Shown here piece by piece: positions 36,441 through 44,670 of a stretch of 64,000 nucleotides of DNA. The stretch is from Clostridium transplantifaecale (lineage in GTDB: Bacteria; Bacillota; Clostridia; Lachnospirales; Lachnospiraceae), in NCBI RefSeq assembly GCF_900626075.1, contig NZ_UYZY01000001.1, positions 806,001-870,000 on the forward strand. The letters run 5' to 3'. Position 1 is the stretch's first letter. Every line of letters begins with the position of its first letter. The notes under the pieces are model-generated. The model saw only the letters and a program-made list of their open reading frames with translations. It was not told the DNA's origin and did not search any database. A program made the translations under genes and the position numbers.

Positions 36441-36468
36441 TTGTCACAATTTTCCTGTATAGTATAAA
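36441..36468 (+). promoter_or_regulatory. Promoter-like element before acyl carrier gene
   Basis: TTGTCA (36441-36446), 16 bp, TATAAA (36463-36468). A transcript from here would cross the hairpin at 36513-36537 before reaching the acyl carrier gene. Confidence 0.5.
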
Positions 36469-36512
36469 TCAAACAGGAAGAAAACCTTTTATATAGACTT
36501 TTTCATACTCAT

Positions 36513-36550
36513 GCCGGCAGGAGCAATCCTGACCGGCTCCCCCTTTTTCT
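36513..36550 (+). terminator. Leader hairpin/terminator before acyl carrier gene
   Basis: GCCGG-CAGGA, 4-nt loop, TCCTG-A-CCGGC with one bulged A, followed by TCCCCCTTTTTCT. It lies 45-70 nt after the promoter-like element, so it may act as an attenuator. Part of it (36521-36554) recurs in altered form at 37076-37109. Confidence 0.55.
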
Positions 36551-36554
36551 GGGA
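36521..36554 (+). repeat. 34-bp element, copy 1
   Basis: Aligns without gaps to 37076-37109 with 26 of 34 identical; all eight differences are transitions. Shared core: GCAATCC, then CCGGCTCCC, then a C/T tract and GGGA. The copies flank the acyl carrier protein gene. Confidence 0.45.
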
Positions 36555-36684
36555 AAATAAAAATCAAATAGACTGGAGACGGTTGTGCAGGCATAATGCA
36601 GGAATGTCTTAAGCTATCAATTTTTTCATTGTTATGATATTATAATATGGACTGAAACGATACATAATCCGGGGGATGAAATAT

Positions 36685-36921
36685 ATGGATAAGATTAAGG
36701 CAATATTAGAGGAATACACGGATGTTCCGGTTACCGGGTCTTCGAAGCTCATTGACGACCTCGGCCTGGACTCCTTTTTAATTGTATATTTTCTGACGGA
36801 AATCGAGGACTGTTTCGGGATAGACATCAACGAATCCGATTTTGACAGCTTCATCACAGTGGATGACGTGTGGGAACATATCTGTCAGGAGAAGAGAAAA
36901 AGGCTGCAGGCTGATTCATAA
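36685..36921 (+). CDS. Orphan acyl carrier protein
   Basis: 78 aa from ATG 36685 (GGGGG 9 nt upstream; the ATG at 36676 directly abuts that site). Four-helix carrier with phosphopantetheine attachment Ser in LGLDSFLIVYF near residue 34 and an acidic recognition helix (EIEDCFGIDINESDFDSF). It differs from the housekeeping AcpP (DSL motif) and has no synthase next to it. It probably carries an acyl or aminoacyl group for a distant enzyme. Confidence 0.88.
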   Translation: MDKIKAILEEYTDVPVTGSSKLIDDLGLDSFLIVYFLTEIEDCFGIDINESDFDSFITVDDVWEHICQEKRKRLQADS

Positions 36922-37075
36922 CCGGCAGCTTTTAAAGCCCTTTGGCTCCTGTTTACTCCAAATAATTTTGCCGTACGTCTAATAGAACGTTCTGCTTTCG
37001 CCTAGCCGTTCTGCGATTTTATTTTCAGAAATTTCTTTTTATATATTATCGGACTGTCAACATGGACTTGTCAAG

Positions 37076-37109
37076 AGGCAATCCCAGCCGGCTCCCTCCT
37101 TTTCCGGGA
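37076..37109 (+). repeat. 34-bp element, copy 2
   Basis: Second copy of the element at 36521-36554, 26 of 34 identical with only transitions. Here the arms no longer form the full hairpin. It lies 155 nt after the acyl carrier gene. The surrounding gap (36922-37233) also holds a TATAAT (about 37202) that may be the -10 of the next gene. Confidence 0.45.
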
Positions 37110-37233
37110 CTATTAATAGGATTCTTTTGTCCGCTCTCTTAATACCGTTTGTCCCCCATTCCATAATCGGAAATGAACTCACATTTCAATATAACCGACA
37201 TATAATGTATTAAAACTGTTTGGAAAGATCCGT

Positions 37234-37971
37234 ATGGCTATCGATCCCCGTGGAACTATGATTCAACAAGGAAACGTAATGCGAATTAATAATGCATTCG
37301 TAGAAGACGTTACCTGCTATAATAACTTAAGTGCATCTATTTTAGTATCTTACTCCGTACCAGAAATAAATAATATTACTTCCATACAGACTATCAGGTT
37401 AAATCTCAATAGCGGAACCGTGGTTTTGAACTCATTCGGTCAAAGCATATGTTTATGCTGCATTCAGAGGGGTATGTGGGTGAATGTCGTATTCTCATCC
37501 CGTATGACAAGGAGCATCCCGCCTCAGGCTAATGCCTTCTTAGTAGCGATTCAAAGAACAACACAGCCGTCGCCGCCCTGGTTCCCATGGCCGCCTTTAC
37601 CACCCAGGCCGCCTCAGCCGCCCAGGCCACCAAGACCTCCGCAGCCTCCCAGGCCTCCTCAGCCACCTAGGCCTCCTCAGCCGCCTAGGCCACCAAGACC
37701 TCCGCAGCCACCTAGACCTCCGCAGCCTCCAAGGCCTCCGCAGCCTCCAAGGCCTCCTCAGCCGCCTAGGCCTCCGCAGCCTCCAAGACCTCCGCAGCCA
37801 CCTAGGCCTCCGCAGCCTCCAAGGCCTCCTCAGCCGCCTAGGCCTCCAAGACCTCCTCAGCCGCCTAGACCCCCGCAGCCTCCAAGGCCTCTACCACCTC
37901 CAAGGCCACAGCCTCAGCCACCCCCAAGGCCGCAGCCCAGAACTCAGGAGCTGCAGGAGGAACTGTTTTAG
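37234..37971 (+). CDS. Protein with long Pro-Arg-Gln repeat tail
   Basis: 245 aa. Residues 1-110 form a compact beta-rich domain (VMRINNAFVEDVTCYNNLSA..., LCCIQRGMWVNVVFSS) without a signal peptide. Residues 115-235 are almost pure PPRPPQ/PPRPPR repeats, close to a polyproline-II rod, ending TQELQEELF. GGAAAG stands 7 nt before ATG. Repeat codons vary at third positions, so the amino-acid pattern is under selection or the repeat is old. Rods like this appear in spore coat, exosporium and surface proteins; function here is unknown. Confidence 0.8.
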   Translation: MAIDPRGTMIQQGNVMRINNAFVEDVTCYNNLSASILVSYSVPEINNITSIQTIRLNLNSGTVVLNSFGQSICLCCIQRGMWVNVVFSSRMTRSIPPQANAFLVAIQRTTQPSPPWFPWPPLPPRPPQPPRPPRPPQPPRPPQPPRPPQPPRPPRPPQPPRPPQPPRPPQPPRPPQPPRPPQPPRPPQPPRPPQPPRPPQPPRPPRPPQPPRPPQPPRPLPPPRPQPQPPPRPQPRTQELQEELF

Positions 37972-38147
37972 TCAATTCTAATAGGAACCCTTTATTATGG
38001 TTGGAATAGGAACCTTCATTAAACTGATTTGATTTTCTTGTATCTGGCCAATTTTGTATAAACAGGTTTCTTTTTTGACAGGGCCTTTGTTTCTCCTGTA
38101 CTGGCGGAGAAACGTAGTTATCTTAGTTAAACTCATGCTTCATTGGT

Positions 38148-38184
38148 AAAGGTGAAAAGCTCATTGAATGAACTTTTCACCTTT
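38148..38184 (+). terminator. Terminator after repeat-tail gene
   Basis: AAAGGTGAAAAG (38148-38159) pairs perfectly with CTTTTCACCTTT (38173-38184), followed by ATTTTT. It is near the end of the convergent SRAP gene and may serve both. Confidence 0.85.
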
Positions 38185-38198
38185 ATTTTTAATTCCTG

Positions 38199-38780
38199 CT
38201 AAATTGAAATCTCTCTTCTCAGAACTGGCATATTGGAGTGAATATAAGATAGGGCAAATTTCTCTGATAAAATCCATTCTTCCGACAGCTTTCCCGGAAG
38301 TATTACCGGCATACGGTTATGCACATCTGCAATTGAGTTATTCGCACTGGTCGTCAGAATAGTGAATCTGTTTTCTCCTCTAAATTCATTATAAATTCCC
38401 GCCATATATAAAATATTGTCTTCCGGTAAATTAAACTTGTATTTTTTCTTTTCACCGCTTTGAGTCCATTCAAAAAATCCGGTACTGGGTACCGCACATC
38501 TGCGGTTGTGTAAGCTTGTTCTGAACATTGGGCGCTCTTCTGCCGTTTCAGACCTGGCATTTATGATAACACCTTTTGCAGATCCAAAACGCGGGTACCC
38601 CCATGTACTCAATTCGGGGGTAATCTCTACATCCTTTGCATAAAGGATTGGGACCGTATTGGTCGGATAAATCTCACCTGTTTTCATTTCGTTTCCCTGA
38701 TGCTTTTGGTCCAGAGCTCTTATGATTTTTATAATTTCCTGATTTTCCTCATCCGTATATAAACTATATCTGCCGCACAT
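38199..38780 (-). CDS. SOS response-associated peptidase (SRAP/YedK)
   Basis: 193 aa. Catalytic MCGRYSL N-terminus (Cys2 after Met removal), NARSETAEERPMFR, RRCAVPSTGFFEW and the HNRMPVIL motif with conserved His. HMCES/YedK proteins bind abasic sites in single-stranded DNA through Cys2 and protect them. AGGAGG stands before ATG. Stand-alone gene. Confidence 0.95.
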   Translation of the reverse strand: MCGRYSLYTDEENQEIIKIIRALDQKHQGNEMKTGEIYPTNTVPILYAKDVEITPELSTWGYPRFGSAKGVIINARSETAEERPMFRTSLHNRRCAVPSTGFFEWTQSGEKKKYKFNLPEDNILYMAGIYNEFRGENRFTILTTSANNSIADVHNRMPVILPGKLSEEWILSEKFALSYIHSNMPVLRREISI

Positions 38781-39406
38781 CGGATATTCCTCCTGTCAAT
38801 TACTTCCCGAACTAAGGGTGGGAGTCTTATCATCTATTATTAGAAACAAACGATAATATATACAGACGGGAATAATTGTTTTCATTCTACAAAATCATGA
38901 AAACAGTTATATTGTCTCTTGATTCTATCGGCCGCCGATACTGTAATCTGCGTTCCTGCATGATCTTAATGACAGGGAGCTGCCGAATCTTCATCTGCGC
39001 TGACCGGATTTGCGCCTTTCATTCAATACTATTTTTTTTCTTCCTGCTTTATTATTTTCCATTCATTCACATATTTTTCCCTTGCATTAATGTAATCTAT
39101 ATTATATTTTTTTATAATGCAGAGGGCAGGCACCAGGCAAATAAATGCGTATAATTACCATATATTTCCAGTAAAATTCTGGTAACTACGTGATATCCTT
39201 TAATTACAGGAAAGCAACGCATCTAAAACTAAACTATACAGAAACAGTCTATCCGATATCCCTGCCTCTTTGAAATTGCATTAACCAGTTAGCAGGACAC
39301 TTGATTCTACTCCCTTATTTCCCAGGCTCTGCACTCTCCCGGCCGCCTGTGCTTGAATTTTAGGCTGGAAGCCCGTAACCATAGCGCAAATCAAAGGGGG
39401 CATTAC
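38781..39406. other. A/T-rich gap with no supported gene
   Basis: About 625 bp. A plus-strand frame at 38876-39154 is low-complexity Phe/Ile-rich with no ribosome binding site. No convincing promoter, repeat or structured RNA was recognised; I looked at 39290-39400 as a possible riboswitch and did not find a known core. Confidence 0.5.
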
Positions 39407-39598
39407 ATGAAAAATAAGGAAGCGAAAAAAATTGCAAGGAATATTCTCGGTTACTGTGTTACACAAGCCTGGAATGATTTGGACAATTGTTATTACAAGC
39501 GTCTGATTCCGGCGGACCGCGAACTTATAAAGCTCTATATCCATCGATACGGGTACATAATCGGACTACTGCTCCGCCGCCGGTATCGGCCAAATTAA
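39407..39598 (+). CDS. Small hypothetical protein
   Basis: 63 aa from ATG 39407 with AAGGGGG 6 nt upstream (the frame opens at 39353 without a site). Basic: MKNKEAKKIARNILGYCVTQ, C-terminus LLRRRYRPN. It may be a small nucleic-acid-binding or membrane-associated protein; no family recognised. It has its own terminator 40 nt after the stop. Confidence 0.65.
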   Translation: MKNKEAKKIARNILGYCVTQAWNDLDNCYYKRLIPADRELIKLYIHRYGYIIGLLLRRRYRPN

Positions 39599-39637
39599 CA
39601 ATCCTTAATTAATGAGCCGGGAAAAAGGGTAATGACC

Positions 39638-39673
39638 ATAGCCTCTTATACGTTTAACCGTATGAGGGGCTAT
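39638..39673 (+). terminator. Intrinsic terminator
   Basis: 15-bp stem (39638-39652 with 39659-39673; two G-U pairs) and a 6-nt TTTAAC loop, followed by TTTG. It ends the 63-aa gene. Confidence 0.85.
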
Positions 39674-39774
39674 TTTGTAACCATTTCCTCCACAGCTTCA
39701 ATTTTTGTCCTCTGAATCGTCAAAGGCAAACCTGGACAGACTATTCTATATTAAAGAATAAGGAGAGCTTTCCC

Positions 39775-40188
39775 ATGACAATTCAATGTTATATTAACTT
39801 TCAAGGCAACTGCCGTCAGGCCGTAGACTTTTACAGCAGCGTATTTGATACTCCTGTCCAAATAATGACTTATGGAGAAATGCCCCATAACCCTGAATTT
39901 CCTGTTTCTGATGAACTGAAAAATCAAGTGCTACATGCATCAATTAATCTGGACGGTAATGAGCTGATGTTCTCTGATGTTCCGCCTGAAATGCCCTTTT
40001 ACCCTGGCAATAACATTACCATCACCCTAAACGGGGAGGATCCGGAGACACTCACTCAATGGTTTCAAAAACTCAGCGAAAACGGCAAAGTCGAAATGCC
40101 TTTGGAAGCTACCTTCTGGAGTGAATTATATGGAAGTGTCGTTGACCAGTTTGGCGTGGGCTGGCAAATTAACTTGAAGAGGAAGTAA
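39775..40188 (+). CDS. VOC-family protein (PhnB-like)
   Basis: 137 aa: INFQGNCRQAVDFYSSVFDT at the N-terminus, NQVLHASINLDGNELMFSDV in the middle, and DQFGVGWQINL at the end, as in the PhnB/'3-demethylubiquinone methyltransferase-like' branch of the vicinal oxygen chelate fold. The substrate is unknown. AAGGAGAG stands 8 nt before ATG. Single-gene unit. Confidence 0.9.
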   Translation: MTIQCYINFQGNCRQAVDFYSSVFDTPVQIMTYGEMPHNPEFPVSDELKNQVLHASINLDGNELMFSDVPPEMPFYPGNNITITLNGEDPETLTQWFQKLSENGKVEMPLEATFWSELYGSVVDQFGVGWQINLKRK

Positions 40189-40253
40189 CGGTGGAATCAT
40201 GATGGGGGCTGTATGTTAGTCAGATGGCTGCCATTAAAAGGACAATTGCCGCT

Positions 40254-40787
40254 TTAATAGCAATAGTAATGCCACTTCGTTCTGATATAAACACCCTTTC
40301 CCTGTCTGCATCCGGACTGCCAGATGACATTTGCGGGAAGGACACTTCCGTTTTCCAACAGCCATTTTGCATTAGACCAGTTTCTATCTGTAGGCTCCCT
40401 ATCATAATTTCCATCGTCAATGCAGGCATACTGGCCTTTTTGAAAGATAACCGCTTCAATTGTATCCGGGAAATCGGGATGTGCCTTCCTGTTTAAAACT
40501 ACCGAGCCAACGTATAATTGTTCATTATCCGGACAGCTCTGGCATTCTCCTGCGAGTATATGAGCCAATAGATACAGCTCTTCATCCATGTAAGTTTTAA
40601 CTGGTTCTTCATAGATACCTGCTTCATATAATGCATATTTCTTTACCACTTCTGTGATAATATTGACTTGCTGCCCTGATTCCTCTTGTGCCGGTTTTAC
40701 GTTTTGCCGCCCGTCGCCTGCCTGTACGGTGGCAGGCATAGCAAGACCGGATGCTGCTAAGAAAATCACAAATAATATTTTTTTCAT
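40254..40787 (-). CDS. SleB-like cell-wall hydrolase
   Basis: 177 aa. Signal peptide (residues 1-23, cut after VQA-GDG), linker, then a Hydrolase_2/SleB domain: LYLLAHILAGECQ with the catalytic Glu, VGSVVLNRKAHPDFPDTIEA, and QYACIDDGNYDREPTDRNWS. It is secreted and expected to cleave spore cortex or vegetative peptidoglycan. AAGGAGG precedes ATG. The signal peptide and host-like context argue for a chromosomal gene rather than a phage endolysin. Confidence 0.85.
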   Translation of the reverse strand: MKKILFVIFLAASGLAMPATVQAGDGRQNVKPAQEESGQQVNIITEVVKKYALYEAGIYEEPVKTYMDEELYLLAHILAGECQSCPDNEQLYVGSVVLNRKAHPDFPDTIEAVIFQKGQYACIDDGNYDREPTDRNWSNAKWLLENGSVLPANVIWQSGCRQGKGVYIRTKWHYYCY

Positions 40788-40876
40788 TCATCCTCCTTGT
40801 AAACAGAGAATACCGGTATCCTAAATCGTGAAATCTATGTAATCAATTCTCGTTTGCAACCGAAAATTGCAGTTTT

Positions 40877-41137
40877 TTATGATGTAATAATCTTTTTGTT
40901 CGGAACTACTATCTCGGGTTCTTTTCTGAACAACTCATCAATCGTACGATTATCATAGCAATGCATTATCCTGCTGATCTCCTTTCCGTTGATTTCCTGA
41001 AGAATAATCCCTTTATCTGTTTCCGGGCAAACCAAATCAAACCTGACAAATCCATCATTGTGCACATAGCTGTTACACTTTCTATCAAAATCTATTTCCT
41101 CTCCATTCATCAATATACAGTAAAAAAAATCATTCAT
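40877..41137 (-). CDS. Small hypothetical protein
   Basis: 86 aa with AAAGGAG 8-9 nt before ATG. Acidic, no membrane segment: MNDFFYCILMNGEEIDFDRK... ending EPEIVVPNKKIITS. No family recognised. It lies at the probable left border of the prophage and may belong to either side. Confidence 0.65.
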   Translation of the reverse strand: MNDFFYCILMNGEEIDFDRKCNSYVHNDGFVRFDLVCPETDKGIILQEINGKEISRIMHCYDNRTIDELFRKEPEIVVPNKKIITS

Positions 41138-41180
41138 TAAATTCTCTCCTTTTTAAATTTCATTTTGGTTGTACTCTAAT

Positions 41181-41333
41181 TCAATTATGTTCCAATTCCA
41201 TTTCATAATTCATATGGTATTCTCTGTCTGTACCGCAGGTTTTATTGCATGTTGGACAACGTACCGTGATTCTTCCGGCCTTCACTGGTTTGCAGGTACA
41301 AAAGCCACCTGTCACGTGCACACTAATCTTCAT
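41181..41333 (-). CDS. 50-aa Cys-rich miniprotein (possible zinc finger)
   Basis: ATG 41333 follows GGGGAGGA at 5 nt. The peptide carries CTC (Cys12, Cys14) and CPTCNKTC (Cys26, Cys29, Cys33), likely one zinc site. The C-terminus is acidic. It follows the 240-aa phage protein by 23 nt on the same strand and is the last clear gene of the leftward early operon. Confidence 0.65.
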   Translation of the reverse strand: MKISVHVTGGFCTCKPVKAGRITVRCPTCNKTCGTDREYHMNYEMELEHN

Positions 41334-41356
41334 ACTGTTCCTCCCCCTCATCTTAA

Positions 41357-42076
41357 TTATGCTTTATCTCTTCCGCCATACAGAATCAGCTCCGCCGCAA
41401 AAGGCAGTGATTCGACCCATCCGGTAAAATAGTTTGACCACTCATCCAGTTTATGGTTAATCCCCGAAAAATATAGATTGCGAATTCCTTCATAATTTAT
41501 CAATATAGTCCTTTTCAGGTTATAAGAAATTGGGAGAAGCTGGACCATCTGCCGCCAACCTATTTTCTGTTCTTCAGCTTCCGCCAATTCTGAAGTGTGA
41601 TTATTAAATCCATTGCGGTTCACATTTAACTCAAGAATGATCCGGCTTAGTAACTCTAACGAAGTAGAATTAAGGTGATCATGGCTAAAATCATTCAGAG
41701 TGAATTCCTTTGTATAAATCTTGTACCTGTTTGAGGAGAAATCCTCAACAGTACCTGCTTTATATGTATCGAATTCCTTGAACCAATATAATGGAGCCGT
41801 AATATCAACACTTACCATAATTTGACGCATAAACTTTCTATGCTCAGTTCCCATCAGAATGAGTTCCTGCAAAAGCTTCAAATCATTTTTGCCAATCTGG
41901 TATGTGTAGTTAAATTGGTGTGAACATGTATCTTTTGCCGCACAGTTTGTGCATCCAATCCCCGAATCTCCTCCTTTGCAAATTCCGCTGTCAGATTGTT
42001 CCCATGAATTAAGTGAATTTCTCGCTCCACGTATGCCATGTTCAAATCCCCAAACTTCGGTATCCTCAAACTTCAA
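41357..42076 (-). CDS. Conserved phage protein, function unclear
   Basis: 239 aa from TTG 42076 (GGAGG about 10 nt upstream), giving MKFEDTEVWGFEHGIRGARN; the frame opens at 42121. The core RQIMVSVDITAPLYWFKEFDTYKAGTVEDFSS recurs in uncharacterised proteins of clostridial phages in my recollection; I considered a ThyX-type thymidylate synthase but no RHRxxS motif is visible. A Cys cluster (CKGGDSGIGCTNCAAKDTC) near residue 35 may bind metal. It belongs to the leftward operon after the DUF262-like gene. Confidence 0.7.
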   Translation of the reverse strand: MKFEDTEVWGFEHGIRGARNSLNSWEQSDSGICKGGDSGIGCTNCAAKDTCSHQFNYTYQIGKNDLKLLQELILMGTEHRKFMRQIMVSVDITAPLYWFKEFDTYKAGTVEDFSSNRYKIYTKEFTLNDFSHDHLNSTSLELLSRIILELNVNRNGFNNHTSELAEAEEQKIGWRQMVQLLPISYNLKRTILINYEGIRNLYFSGINHKLDEWSNYFTGWVESLPFAAELILYGGRDKA

Positions 42077-42145
42077 AGTCTCATTACCTCCAACACTTCT
42101 CCAAGCAGTCTCTCCCGACAATCAGACAGGTCTTTTTCCCCCTGC

Positions 42146-42289
42146 TCAACTTTCGATGATTAAACTCAGATAGTTCACTATAAGCTCTAAATTAGATTCA
42201 CTTTCATCCGGCCTTATCTCAGGCTTTCGGCCTTTCTTTTCCGAACTCTTCATAATATATTCTTTCACTGACATTGTATTTTCCATCAT
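42146..42289 (-). CDS. 47-aa hypothetical protein coupled to upstream gene
   Basis: ATG 42289 overlaps the stop of the DUF262-like gene (ATGA) and has AAGGAG 5 nt upstream; a second ATG follows at once. The peptide is charged (VKEYIMKSSEKKGRKPEIRP) with a hydrophobic C-terminal helix. No family. Coupling suggests a partner of the 473-aa protein. Confidence 0.65.
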   Translation of the reverse strand: MMENTMSVKEYIMKSSEKKGRKPEIRPDESESNLELIVNYLSLIIES

Positions 42290-43707
42290 TCTTTCTCCTT
42301 CAGATAGAACGTTAAATCTCTCAGCATATAGATATAATTCTCTTTTTGATTTTTAATATATGTAGAATTTCGTTTAAAATAGTCTACTATCCAATCATCC
42401 AGATCGATGTAATTGTGACAGCTATATGCTGTTAAGGCTAATAATGATAAATGATTTTCCGGATTAAGAAGTTCTGTATCGTTATCTACATTTAACGTAA
42501 GATCACTTAGTATTTCTTCATAGAATTCAATATCCTCCCCGTCTATGTCCCGGCCGGTTTGGGCTGTAATAAATTCAGGGACACTCTGATTCTTATCCGC
42601 TTCTATCTCTTCTTTTTCGTCAAAATGAAAATAATTCTTCAAAAGAATCGTTAATATCTCCAGTTTCTTTACAACAACCTTTTTGTCTTTTGTGGCTCTA
42701 TTCCGGTTCAGAATCTCAAAGGTGTCATTATCGCATTCACTTACCACTTTACTGTGCAGCCCGCCACGAAACGCATCGAGAAATTCGGTGAATTTTCTGT
42801 CCGGCAAACCATAGCCTAAAAAATCATGGAATAATGTCAGCCATACAAAAGCATCTTTACTCGTAAAGAAATCAGAATATTGATCGGTCACAACCGCAGT
42901 AATCCTGTTTAATTCGTCTTCTAAAATGTCAAACTCCTTATTTGATGCATTCTCATTTAAATAGTCGCCCATCTTTTTCCCCTGCTTCTGCCAGTTATTA
43001 AGATGGAACATGGACATTATGGTTTCGCATACCACACGTTCATAAATGCCGTTGAGCCTGTCCTTTTCTGAAAAACTGCCACAGTCTTTGAAAAAGCTGT
43101 GATTTGTAATACTTCTTATCTTTCTTGCATACTTGTATACATAAGTAAACGCTGTTTGAGAGGGATTCATAGACTTATGGTTGTTATACCTGCATACGAG
43201 TTCAGATATTCTTTCCATTGTACAATGCTGATGAACGACTGTTTTAATTTGAAAATTATCAAACGCTCTCTGAAGTTCTTTTGGAAGGCTGCTAAAAGTT
43301 TGACCTTTTAAATCCAGTGTCTTCGTCTCATAAACAAAATTTTCTTCACTATCCCTCACGAAACCGCCATGAGTATTCACCTGTTTAACCTGATACTCAA
43401 TCAGACTCTTTTTAATCGATGACGTAATTTTGTAATTTCCATACCGAAACAGCATAAAGGAAGATGTCCTCTGTACCCCGTCAACCAGCCATAATTGGGT
43501 CGTTCCTGCCTCCCGGTCCTCCTCTCCCATGATAATTGGAAGAATGTAATCTCCGGTAAAGACGGTATAGATAAGCTCGTTTATCATTCCCGCATCCCAC
43601 TGTCCGGCAAGGCGCTGAACATCCTGATCCTCCCGTATATCTTCTTCTTTTACGCTTTCTAAATATGCAGCGAGTGAATATGTGTGTTCTCTGATTGGTT
43701 CTACCAT
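42286..43707 (-). CDS. DUF262/ParB-like phage protein
   Basis: 473 aa. The N-terminal part resembles the DUF262 (GmrS-like, ParB-fold) domain: WDAGMINELIYTVFTGDYIL, then LWLVDGVQRTSSFMLFRYGN, where DGVQR corresponds to the DGQQR signature. The remaining 300 aa are helical. DUF262 proteins bind or hydrolyse nucleotides and often act in defence; without the DUF1524 nuclease half the function here cannot be assigned. It follows the sigma-like gene by 18 nt in the leftward early operon. Confidence 0.7.
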   Translation of the reverse strand: MVEPIREHTYSLAAYLESVKEEDIREDQDVQRLAGQWDAGMINELIYTVFTGDYILPIIMGEEDREAGTTQLWLVDGVQRTSSFMLFRYGNYKITSSIKKSLIEYQVKQVNTHGGFVRDSEENFVYETKTLDLKGQTFSSLPKELQRAFDNFQIKTVVHQHCTMERISELVCRYNNHKSMNPSQTAFTYVYKYARKIRSITNHSFFKDCGSFSEKDRLNGIYERVVCETIMSMFHLNNWQKQGKKMGDYLNENASNKEFDILEDELNRITAVVTDQYSDFFTSKDAFVWLTLFHDFLGYGLPDRKFTEFLDAFRGGLHSKVVSECDNDTFEILNRNRATKDKKVVVKKLEILTILLKNYFHFDEKEEIEADKNQSVPEFITAQTGRDIDGEDIEFYEEILSDLTLNVDNDTELLNPENHLSLLALTAYSCHNYIDLDDWIVDYFKRNSTYIKNQKENYIYMLRDLTFYLKEKE

Positions 43708-43725
43708 TCAAGCTCCCCCTTGGTT

Positions 43726-44331
43726 TTATAATAATATCTTTATGTTACTGTAGGACTGTATGGCTCTCATGCAATCAGAATATACGCCTGCCGTGAGATG
43801 TAAATTTCCTCTAATCTCCTTTGCTTTATACCCTTCAGAAAGCATCAATACGATCTCCCGTTGTCTTTTAGATAATTTCTCAAGATATTTTTCTATCTTG
43901 TCATCATATGTTCCGCCGATTCTTCCGGAAACCTCTTTTTCTAAATCAAAGCTGGAAGGAATCATACTTTCTATCGTTGTTATTTCTCTGCCGCCAACGG
44001 TAGAGTCCATAGATACGTCATCAACGAATTCCATTCCCTTTACTCCTTCCCGGGTTACTGTCTCTATTTTCCTCTTTCTTTTACTTCTGTTTCTATAAGT
44101 AAACTCCGTTTTAATTTTATTGGAAAGGCAGGAATACATATAGTTTTCAAACTTCTGTGTTCCGTCGTATGTCTTCAAAACAACCGTAAACACTTCGTTT
44201 GCCAGGGAATAAAAATCATCATAATCTTTTGGCGAGATTCCTCCGAATTTAGTCAAAATATGGTCAATCACCGCCCGCAATCTTTTGGCATTGTCCGAGT
44301 AGTAGTCTAATGTTATTTGCTCTTTGTCCAT
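43726..44331 (-). CDS. Phage-type sigma-70-like factor
   Basis: 201 aa from ATG 44331 (AGGTGG about 9 nt upstream; the frame reaches 44442). Region-2-like helices: DDFYSLANEVFTVVLKTYDG, FENYMYSCLSNKIKTEFTYR. Region-4-like C-terminal HTH: LSKRQREIVLMLSEGYKAKE, IRGNLHLTAGVYSDCMRAI. It is expected to direct RNA polymerase to a set of prophage promoters. It is the first gene behind a promoter carrying LexA boxes, so it may be switched on by DNA damage. Its relation to the single-subunit polymerase at 45858 is an open question. Confidence 0.82.
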   Translation of the reverse strand: MDKEQITLDYYSDNAKRLRAVIDHILTKFGGISPKDYDDFYSLANEVFTVVLKTYDGTQKFENYMYSCLSNKIKTEFTYRNRSKRKRKIETVTREGVKGMEFVDDVSMDSTVGGREITTIESMIPSSFDLEKEVSGRIGGTYDDKIEKYLEKLSKRQREIVLMLSEGYKAKEIRGNLHLTAGVYSDCMRAIQSYSNIKILL

Positions 44332-44635
44332 TTTGCCGCACCACCTGTTCATAAAGTAAATACTGTCTCTGTTACTGTGAAGGCCATCGTTGTAAATATC
44401 CGGCCCATCTCTTTGTTTTAGTATCTTTCTCCTCCTTTCCATCTCTGCAATCAGCCTCCTTCCTTATGCTCTCTCTACCTTTAACTTCCAGAATTGGCCG
44501 CGCTGCCGGCTTGTAAAAATGCAGAATGCGTACCATAAATTGAAGGAGCCTGCGCCTTCCCCGCCATTATGAATTGTTCTGTTAAACAACCACTCAATAT
44601 GCATTTGTTTATTCATGGAAATAAAGCAGAAACGC

Positions 44636-44664
44636 TTGACAACAAATTAGATCGTATGTAATAA
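44636..44664 (+). promoter_or_regulatory. Promoter of candidate small RNA
   Basis: TTGACA (44636-44641), 17 bp, TAATAA (44659-44664) with a TG two bases before the -10. It faces right, opposite to the early operon, and stands about 145 nt before a perfect terminator. Confidence 0.75.
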
Positions 44665-44670
44665 TGTAGC

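Noticed and set aside
37570..37960. Repeats suggestive of a CRISPR array
   Set aside because: The repetition follows Pro-Arg-Gln codons inside one open frame; there are no unique spacers of constant length.
38876..39154. 92-aa plus-strand frame
   Set aside because: Phe/Ile-rich low complexity from A/T-rich DNA, no ribosome binding site and no family resemblance.
39281..39400. Possible riboswitch before the 63-aa gene
   Set aside because: Segments such as GGCTGGAAGCCCG suggested an aptamer, but no known core (c-di-GMP, cobalamin, SAM, TPP) could be laid on it.
40254..40787. Phage endolysin
   Set aside because: It has a cleavable signal peptide and SleB-type domain, is separated from the holin by 10 kb and looks like a host cell-wall hydrolase.
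41357..42076. ThyX-type thymidylate synthase
   Set aside because: The recollected similarity could not be backed by the RHRxxS motif or a recognisable FAD-binding pattern.
44464..44616. 50-aa minus-strand frame before the sigma-like gene
   Set aside because: No ribosome binding site, and the small-RNA promoter lies just past its start; left out although transcription crosses it.
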